Origin: Pseudomonadales bacterium
GTDB taxonomy: Bacteria; Pseudomonadota; Gammaproteobacteria; Pseudomonadales; Azotimanducaceae
Direction of reading: 5' to 3'
Assembly (NCBI GenBank): GCA_019090615.1
Contig: JAHRVQ010000001.1
Span: 1 to 50,154 of the forward strand
Length of the DNA stretch: 50,154 nucleotides
Program-made: the position numbers and the translations under genes
Part shown: positions 45,305-50,154 of the stretch, in pieces
Layout: every line of letters starts with the position of its first letter
Numbering within the stretch: position 1 is the stretch's first letter
Notes under the pieces: model-generated
What the model was told of the DNA's origin: nothing
The model's input: the letters and a program-made list of their open reading frames with translations, nothing else
Database searches by the model: none

Positions 45305-47944
45305 TTATATTTTTTTCGCGGTAACAATAAACAATAGGCCGAAAATTATCGTAAATAAGCCAAAGAAAGATAATGCGATATTACTCTGAAATGCCAGGCT
45401 GAGGGCGTACCCTATGCTTAACGGGCCTAACATATGGCCGGCACGTTCAAGAAATGTATAGGTTGCGGTTACTGATTTGACGCCATATTCGTTGGCCACA
45501 CGGGTCTTGTTGATATGGGTGACCACCGGCGAGGTGAGCAGGCCATTTGAAATACCTGCCATAACCAGGCAGAAGAGGATCACCAGGGTTGGCAGGCTCG
45601 GGTTGTCAAACGACCCCAGCAGTTGGTTGAAAGTAATTGCCAATGTCGTTAGCGTTTCGCTACCTGGGGTGGAAAAAGCTGCTGGCCTGTGGGTAACATC
45701 GGAGAAGCCAAGGATGAAAATACTTGCCCCGCCAACAATTGTACTGGCAAATAAAATACTGCGAGTATTATTGCGGTCATCTACCCATCTGGCTGCGTAG
45801 TGGGTTACTACAATTGAAGCAATATAATAAAGCATTAAGGCCTGACCAATTTCTCCAGCAGCGAAACCATGACCTGACAGTAATAAAGGTGTGGCGAACA
45901 TAATCACACCGGTAATGGCCATTTTACCGGGCATCGCAATAAGCAACAGGGATTTTACAAATTCGGTATCTCTAAAAACAACGCCAATATTTCGCAGGAT
46001 ACCGTAAAAACTCTGGGCCGTTGTAGCGTTGCCCGTGGTTGGCTGAATTTCTCCGTTGTTGGTGTCCTCATTGCTGCCTTCTATACTAGCGGTTATCAAA
46101 AATAGATAAACCATACCGATCACACTCAGCGCTGAGCCAATAATGAATACCGTGGTATGACTGGTAAAAGAGAAAATTAGCGCGCCGATAGCAGTGCCCG
46201 AAATTAGACCGGCATTGCGACCAATGACCTTGATGGCAGCACTTTGGGTGCGGAGCTCTTTTGGCGTGATGGCCAGTAAATAAGATTGTAAACCGATCAA
46301 GAATAAACCTTGCCCAGCGCCAGCAAAGGACCTTGCCAGCAGCATCATGGGATAGTTTTCCTGGTTAACTATAATAATGAGTCCGGTCAACTCCAGCACG
46401 CCACCCGCAAGCATGATGTTTCTAAGTGAGCCTTTTTCAGCATATTGGCCGGCAGGAATTAATACAATGGCAAACATCAGATAGTAGAGCGTAAAGGGTA
46501 GCGATAAGTTGGCGAAGGACAGACTGCTATCACTGGCCAGACTGTTGACCATTTCGGGCAAAAATGAAATTGATAAAGCGTGTATAAATACAATTAGAAA
46601 ATAGGCCGGTTTGATTAGGCTTAAGCGCATATTAAGCGCTCCAGATTCACTCTGTTTGGTGGTGCTGAGCCTATTATCAGCAATGGGCTGTTCAGCAACA
46701 CTGCGCTCAGCAACAGTATCTGTAGAGGCGGGATTTGGCGTTCGCTTGCCTGTATTCAGCGTGCTTGCAAAGCCGGCAGTGGCATCAATAAAAATTAATG
46801 AAATCAAACCGCAGGCAATAACCAGGGTGAAAAACTCATTGGCACTGGATCTAATCGCCTTATGCACAATGTCCTCGGGTAGTGCTACCGAGACTGACAG
46901 CCGGTTCTGCATACTTTTGTCAGCGATAAGGTCAACGCGATACTCATAGGCATCTTCTGGTTGGATATGCTGATGCCCCACCATATCAGCGTCAGTATGA
47001 TATTTAATGGTGTTTGACTCGATAAGAGCGATTTCTCTAATTTCTGGATTGCTAAATTTATAATCATTAAAAGCTTCAGTAATGCCGGTGATATCTTCGA
47101 TGTGTATTTGTAGTTCAAGCACAGAATTGAGCCGCGTGACCATAGAATCAGTGAGTGCACGGGCTTTTGCCTGGGCGCCCTGCTCGTAAATCTGGTAGAT
47201 GACCGAAAGGATAACCAGCGACATAATAATAAAAAGACTGGCGTAGGCTGTTTTTAATAGCAGTGGACTGGTGGGTGAATTTTTAAGGCTGGTTTTAGCG
47301 GCGTATTCATAAAGGATGACAAATACAGAAAATACTGCCAGCAGTATGCCGTAGGCAATAAAAACGGTTTTATATTTGTCTTGTACTAGCGCGGTAACTG
47401 AAGCTTTGCTGGCTTCAATAATCAATGTACCCTGTCGGCCAAATTTGCTATCAACCGGCAGGCTGATTCTATAACTTGAATTAGAATCTTCGACCTTATA
47501 ATTCAGATTCAAAATTTCGATATCACTGGGTTTGTATTGACTGTCTGGTGTGGTGGCACTAGCTGTGGTTTTGTTTAATGTTTGGCCAGGACTGCTGGCC
47601 TCGGTTTTGCCCGCATCCTGTAGTTGCTGACTGCGGCCATTAAAAAAAACCTGTCTACCGCCCTGGTTCACGATGGTGAGATGTTCTATACCTTCATCTG
47701 AGGTTAGCAATGTATTACTTAATTGTTTGAATCGACCATATTGCGCTAGAGGCAAACCAGCATCAAGGTAGGATTCAACAGAGTTTTTTACTATTTCAGC
47801 CTGGGTGGATAATTTTGAAATTTGGAAAACTGTATTCTGCCGACTGGCCTCCCAGTAACCCACCATGGCTAATAACAATAAGGTCAGGGCGCATACCAGG
47901 ATGATGGGTAAACTAATGCGTACGCTTCCGATAAGATTATTCAA
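45305..47944 (-). CDS. MFS transporter fused to two extracytoplasmic sensor-like regions
   Basis: About 879 residues from the TTG at 47944, which overlaps the upstream stop by 8 bp; ATGs at 47989 or 48055 are possible but would overlap it by 53 or 119 bp. The order is: TM 11-31; periplasmic region 32-193; two TMs (about 193-213, 230-252); second periplasmic region 253-368; TM 370-390; Ser/Thr-rich linker; then a full MFS domain from about 438 to the end, with PAGQYAEKGSLRNIMLAGG (loop 2-3) and LLARSFAGAGQGLFLIGLQSYLLAITPKELRTQSAAIKVIGRNAG. Sensor halves look like Cache/CHASE-type folds but are not securely assigned. Substrate unknown. Confidence 0.87.
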   Translation of the reverse strand: MNNLIGSVRISLPIILVCALTLLLLAMVGYWEASRQNTVFQISKLSTQAEIVKNSVESYLDAGLPLAQYGRFKQLSNTLLTSDEGIEHLTIVNQGGRQVFFNGRSQQLQDAGKTEASSPGQTLNKTTASATTPDSQYKPSDIEILNLNYKVEDSNSSYRISLPVDSKFGRQGTLIIEASKASVTALVQDKYKTVFIAYGILLAVFSVFVILYEYAAKTSLKNSPTSPLLLKTAYASLFIIMSLVILSVIYQIYEQGAQAKARALTDSMVTRLNSVLELQIHIEDITGITEAFNDYKFSNPEIREIALIESNTIKYHTDADMVGHQHIQPEDAYEYRVDLIADKSMQNRLSVSVALPEDIVHKAIRSSANEFFTLVIACGLISLIFIDATAGFASTLNTGKRTPNPASTDTVAERSVAEQPIADNRLSTTKQSESGALNMRLSLIKPAYFLIVFIHALSISFLPEMVNSLASDSSLSFANLSLPFTLYYLMFAIVLIPAGQYAEKGSLRNIMLAGGVLELTGLIIIVNQENYPMMLLARSFAGAGQGLFLIGLQSYLLAITPKELRTQSAAIKVIGRNAGLISGTAIGALIFSFTSHTTVFIIGSALSVIGMVYLFLITASIEGSNEDTNNGEIQPTTGNATTAQSFYGILRNIGVVFRDTEFVKSLLLIAMPGKMAITGVIMFATPLLLSGHGFAAGEIGQALMLYYIASIVVTHYAARWVDDRNNTRSILFASTIVGGASIFILGFSDVTHRPAAFSTPGSETLTTLAITFNQLLGSFDNPSLPTLVILFCLVMAGISNGLLTSPVVTHINKTRVANEYGVKSVTATYTFLERAGHMLGPLSIGYALSLAFQSNIALSFFGLFTIIFGLLFIVTAKKI

Positions 47945-49154
47945 TGGTTTGTACTCGTTGGCCAAAGGAACGGGCAGGCAGGCCATCATAATTATATATA
48001 AATGAGGCGCTTTCGAAGAAATCAAAGGGGATACGCAAGCCGATTTTTTTGGCAATCAAAAAATTTATGGCGATGTCTGGCGGCGTAACAATGCCCACTT
48101 TCAACTGCCCTGGCTTAACTTTGTTGTTCAGGATGTCTTTTGCATAAATACTTGCAAGGTAAGCGTTATTGCGCCGATCAATGCCGATGGCAATCACAGC
48201 GCTGTCCGTGCCCTTTCGAACAATGTTTGGGTTTGCGCCTAGTACCGGAATGTTGGCAGAGAACTGGTTGACCACAGGAATCTCACTAAATACTGCAGTG
48301 CTACTAGTAATCCATAGTAGGCTATTTTGTGCGCCTGGATCTATCTGGTTGATTCTTTGAATCGCGATGGGCATATTCTGGGCCAGCTCCTGGCCGGCTG
48401 TTTTGGCCGACGTCACTGTAATATCTACTACCGTATGACCAAGATCCTGCATTTTTTGTTTTAACGGTATAACTTCTGTTGCCATCACCTGTTTATGATT
48501 CTGGTTATATAAAAGGCCAATGACCTTAAGTTTCGGGCGAAGGCTAAGAAGATAATTAATTGCTACATCGGTGGGAATATTTAAAGAGGTGTAGGCAATG
48601 TTGGTGCCGCTACCTGAATCGTAGTCAGGCATCATGCCCAGTTCAACGGGATCTTTGCTGGTTGAGATGACTACTGGGACCTGGCTATTGCTAAAGTTTT
48701 CATGGACCAGGTTGGCGGTTTCAGAGCCCATGGAAAAAACCAGATCAATCTGGTCAGCTTCTGCCTGGTTGAGAGCCGCAAGCCCCAGCCGAAGTTCGTT
48801 ATTAAAATGGTATAGGGTAATAGACGCCGGAATATTATTTCTTTTCATCATGCCGAGAAATTCGATAATCGCGAGCTGATAACTTCCTGATTTTTTTGGC
48901 AGCAGCATGAGTATTTTTTTGTCTGGTTTTGACGTCTGCCACCTGGATGCTAGATGCCATTTACCGCGGTCATGCGGGTCTATTGATATTGTCCAGTGAG
49001 TTGTTATTGACTCAGGCAACTGGATCCAGTCCAGTGAGCGGTTAGTTTTACTAGCAGCATGCGTTGCTGGCATGGCACATAAGGTCAATGCAAAGGAACA
49101 CATCAGCCAGGCAAGTAGCGTACTAACAGGCGAAAATCGACATCCAGCATGCAT
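47937..49154 (-). CDS. Orphan ABC-type substrate-binding protein (ABC_sub_bind, PF04392-like)
   Basis: 405 residues. Signal peptide: hydrophobic LLAWLMCSFALTLCAMPATHA after an arginine near the N-terminus. The mature protein has two alpha/beta lobes typical of the family: KKILMLLPKKSGSYQLAIIEFLGMMKRN, IDLVFSMGSETANLV, QVPVVISTSKDPVELGM, KLKVIGLLYNQNHKQV and a late NIVRKGTDSAVIAIGIDRRNNAYLASIYAKDILNNKVKPGQLKV. No ABC permease or ATPase gene is near; instead it is translationally coupled to the sensor-MFS gene. It probably serves as a periplasmic ligand sensor (inference). The ATG at 49154 has a weak RBS. Confidence 0.87.
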   Translation of the reverse strand: MHAGCRFSPVSTLLAWLMCSFALTLCAMPATHAASKTNRSLDWIQLPESITTHWTISIDPHDRGKWHLASRWQTSKPDKKILMLLPKKSGSYQLAIIEFLGMMKRNNIPASITLYHFNNELRLGLAALNQAEADQIDLVFSMGSETANLVHENFSNSQVPVVISTSKDPVELGMMPDYDSGSGTNIAYTSLNIPTDVAINYLLSLRPKLKVIGLLYNQNHKQVMATEVIPLKQKMQDLGHTVVDITVTSAKTAGQELAQNMPIAIQRINQIDPGAQNSLLWITSSTAVFSEIPVVNQFSANIPVLGANPNIVRKGTDSAVIAIGIDRRNNAYLASIYAKDILNNKVKPGQLKVGIVTPPDIAINFLIAKKIGLRIPFDFFESASFIYNYDGLPARSFGQRVQTIE

Positions 49155-49408
49155 TGATGAGTGCCTACTGCTTAACTGGGAGAGGAAGTTTGGTGCAGGT
49201 TTTCATGAATATATTCCTTTTATAAATGATGCCTGGGCGATGGTTGTCGCGTTGCAGAAAATTATTCTGCAACAATTAGGTGCCCAGCAAGATAAAGGAT
49301 ATGCGAAATTCTCCGGATATCAATATTAAGTCGCTAGCCGGAGTTATTTAGCATGAGCGGGAGATTACGCTGATGATCCCTTAAGGTGAAATTGAGCAAA
49401 CGGCTGGT

Positions 49409-49716
49409 CTAGTTTATATTCCAGTAGATCTCATAGGTTCCATTTAAGTCTTCAAATACGGCCACGGTACCCTGGTCGTGCTCAGCAGGTTGAGGAATGA
49501 GTTTGAAGCTTTTTTTTGCGTTAGTTGGTAATCGCACCAGAAGTAGTCGGCGCCAGGAAATAAAAAAACCCTACCCATCTGATGGCCAATAAAGGCTTGT
49601 GGTGCTGCCCTGAGATGTAGGTATCTACCAGCTGCCCAAAGCTCACTTTTGAAGTGTAGTGATTTAATGGTCTTATCATAATCGTGGACTACCAGGGATA
49701 GCTTACGGTCAGTCAT
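49409..49716 (-). pseudogene. Frameshifted remnant of a glyoxalase/VOC gene
   Basis: The first frame reads MTDRKLSLVVHDYDKTIK, the normal start of a small VOC protein. The conserved next part continues only in another frame (HYTSKVSFGQLVDTY, compare FYTEKLGF-LVEDT). The original frame is then recovered at QAFIGHQMGRVFLF and DYFWCDYQ. A second frameshift falls at a run of eight A (plus-strand T run 49510-49517), after which the alternative frame gives GTVAVFEDLNGT and ends at a TAG at 49409. About 20-25 expected residues are also missing in the middle. These parts line up in order with intact VOC proteins, so the gene is decayed. Confidence 0.75.
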
Positions 49717-49753
49717 CTTTGATGTTGGCGCTTCCTGTTCAAAATTTATAGCC

Positions 49754-50133
49754 GTAATAATGTACAGTATTTGTAATTTGGGGGACTTCCCACTGACTTC
49801 TCCCGCCTTTGCGGAGGTAATAGAGCACCAATATTGTAAGTCATTGAAATTCGGCTGTTTTTAAATTTTACGATTTGCATACCCCCGCGCAAACTAGAAT
49901 GACTTACCGCCGCAGGGGCGGCGTTTACATTTTAGGGTGTTTCCTAGTTTAGTCGATAACATATTGATTATATGGGTTTTTTGGCTAACAATGGGTGTTT
50001 TAGTATTCTACATACCCCCGCTCGATATCAAAATGTGTTATGCCGCAGGGGTGGGTGAATATGCTGTTAAATTTGCCGGCATAGCTATCGCTAGACCGGA
50101 GCTTTAGATTTTCACAATACTGTACATTATTAC
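49754..50133. mobile_element. 380-bp non-coding segment with 18-bp perfect terminal inverted repeats (MITE-like)
   Basis: GTAATAATGTACAGTATT at 49754-49771 is exactly inverted at 50116-50133. The interior has no reading frame of note but is rich in structure: CACTGACTT (49792) and GTAAGTCATT/AATGACTTAC (49836-49845 and 49898-49907) can pair, and two GC-rich hairpin modules lie at 49878 and 50011. No transposase, and target-site duplication could not be established. It could be a miniature transposable element, or a regulatory region whose 'TIRs' are simply two opposed LexA-like sites. Confidence 0.5.
49878..50051. repeat. Two copies of a GC-rich bipartite module
   Basis: CATACCCCCGC occurs at 49878-49888 and 50011-50021; GCCGCAGGGG occurs at 49909-49918 and 50042-50051. 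The offset between the two boxes is 31 bp in both copies, while the sequence between them differs. CCCC and GC of the first box can pair with GC and GGGG of the second, so base-pairing potential and spacing are conserved while the loop is not. Confidence 0.75.
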
Positions 50134-50137
50134 AGTA
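50118..50137 (+). promoter_or_regulatory. Consensus LexA (SOS) box
   Basis: TACTGT-N8-ACAGTA, an exact match to the gammaproteobacterial LexA consensus ends. It lies 17 bp from the right edge of the window, so it probably controls a damage-inducible gene starting just beyond. A near copy (CCGT-N8-ACAG) lies at 49752-49767, upstream of the VOC pseudogene. Confidence 0.7.
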
Positions 50138-50154
50138 GTGTGCTAAATGTATAA

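Noticed and set aside
43038-49154. Complete ABC importer around the binding protein
   Set aside because: No permease or ATP-binding gene is present on either side within the window; the neighbour is an MFS protein.
49072-49329. Plus-strand ORF over the start of the binding-protein gene
   Set aside because: It largely overlaps the signal-peptide coding region of the binding-protein gene on the other strand and has no protein-like pattern.
49754-50133. Integron attC or attI site near a LexA-controlled integrase
   Set aside because: Hairpins and the LexA box suggested it, but the RYYYAAC and GTTRRRY core sites could not be found in proper arrangement.

Overview
The window reads as a chromosomal segment of a free-living, probably marine gammaproteobacterium. 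A Cellvibrionales/Spongiibacteraceae-like origin is an inference from gene content only: a large TonB-dependent receptor, Opp and POT peptide importers, a DUF2956 protein, a 'dedicated sortase'-type two-component pair, a Baeyer-Villiger monooxygenase (BVMO), an LLM flavoenzyme and truncated haemoglobin. No rRNA, tRNA, CRISPR array, phage block or intact insertion sequence was seen. Genes are dense, on both strands, and mostly in short operons.

Layout. 1-598: N-terminal part of a glycosyltransferase cut by the window edge. 744-6860: a complete oppABCDF-type peptide importer (minus strand), with an FN3-like domain inserted in the OppC permease. 7472-10477: divergent TonB-dependent receptor, followed by a 17-19 bp tandem repeat. 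10634-13043: MoxR AAA+ ATPase plus CoxE-like VWA protein. 13545-16074: ahcY and an ArsR-methyltransferase fusion that I read as the SAM-cycle repressor SahR, with a duplicated operator-like palindrome in front. 16839-19754: histidine kinase and response regulator of the 'proteobacterial dedicated sortase' type, with no sortase in the window. 20036-28826: small ORF, zinc alcohol dehydrogenase, LLM oxidoreductase, NfeD plus two SPFH proteins, POT transporter, VTT membrane protein, truncated haemoglobin, small membrane protein. 28991-36373: winged-helix methyltransferase, VOC dioxygenase-like protein with a Popeye-like cyclic-nucleotide-binding membrane protein, DUF2956, benzoylformate decarboxylase-like ThDP enzyme, BVMO and a small secreted protein. 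36583-42948: GFA-family protein, secreted M11-like metalloprotease, acyl-CoA ligase, OprO/OprP-like porin. 43038-49154: a three-gene set of orphan ABC-type binding protein, MFS transporter fused to two extracytoplasmic sensor regions, and dCache adenylate cyclase. 49409-50154: frameshifted VOC/glyoxalase pseudogene, then a structured non-coding segment bounded by 18-bp perfect inverted repeats and ending in a consensus LexA box.

How the genes may work together. Peptide uptake is covered by the TonB receptor (outer membrane), OppABCDF and the POT carrier (inner membrane). AhcY recycles S-adenosylhomocysteine (SAH), which is the effector of SahR-type repressors. The ThDP enzyme, BVMO, ADH, LLM enzyme and acyl-CoA ligase look like accessory catabolism of carbonyl or aromatic compounds. 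Cyclic-nucleotide signalling appears twice: the dCache cyclase at one end and the Popeye-like receptor in the middle.

Most worth following up: the binding protein/sensor-MFS/cyclase set as a possible unrecognised sensory system, the FN3-bearing OppC, the VOC-Popeye operon, and the LexA-box-flanked element at the right edge.
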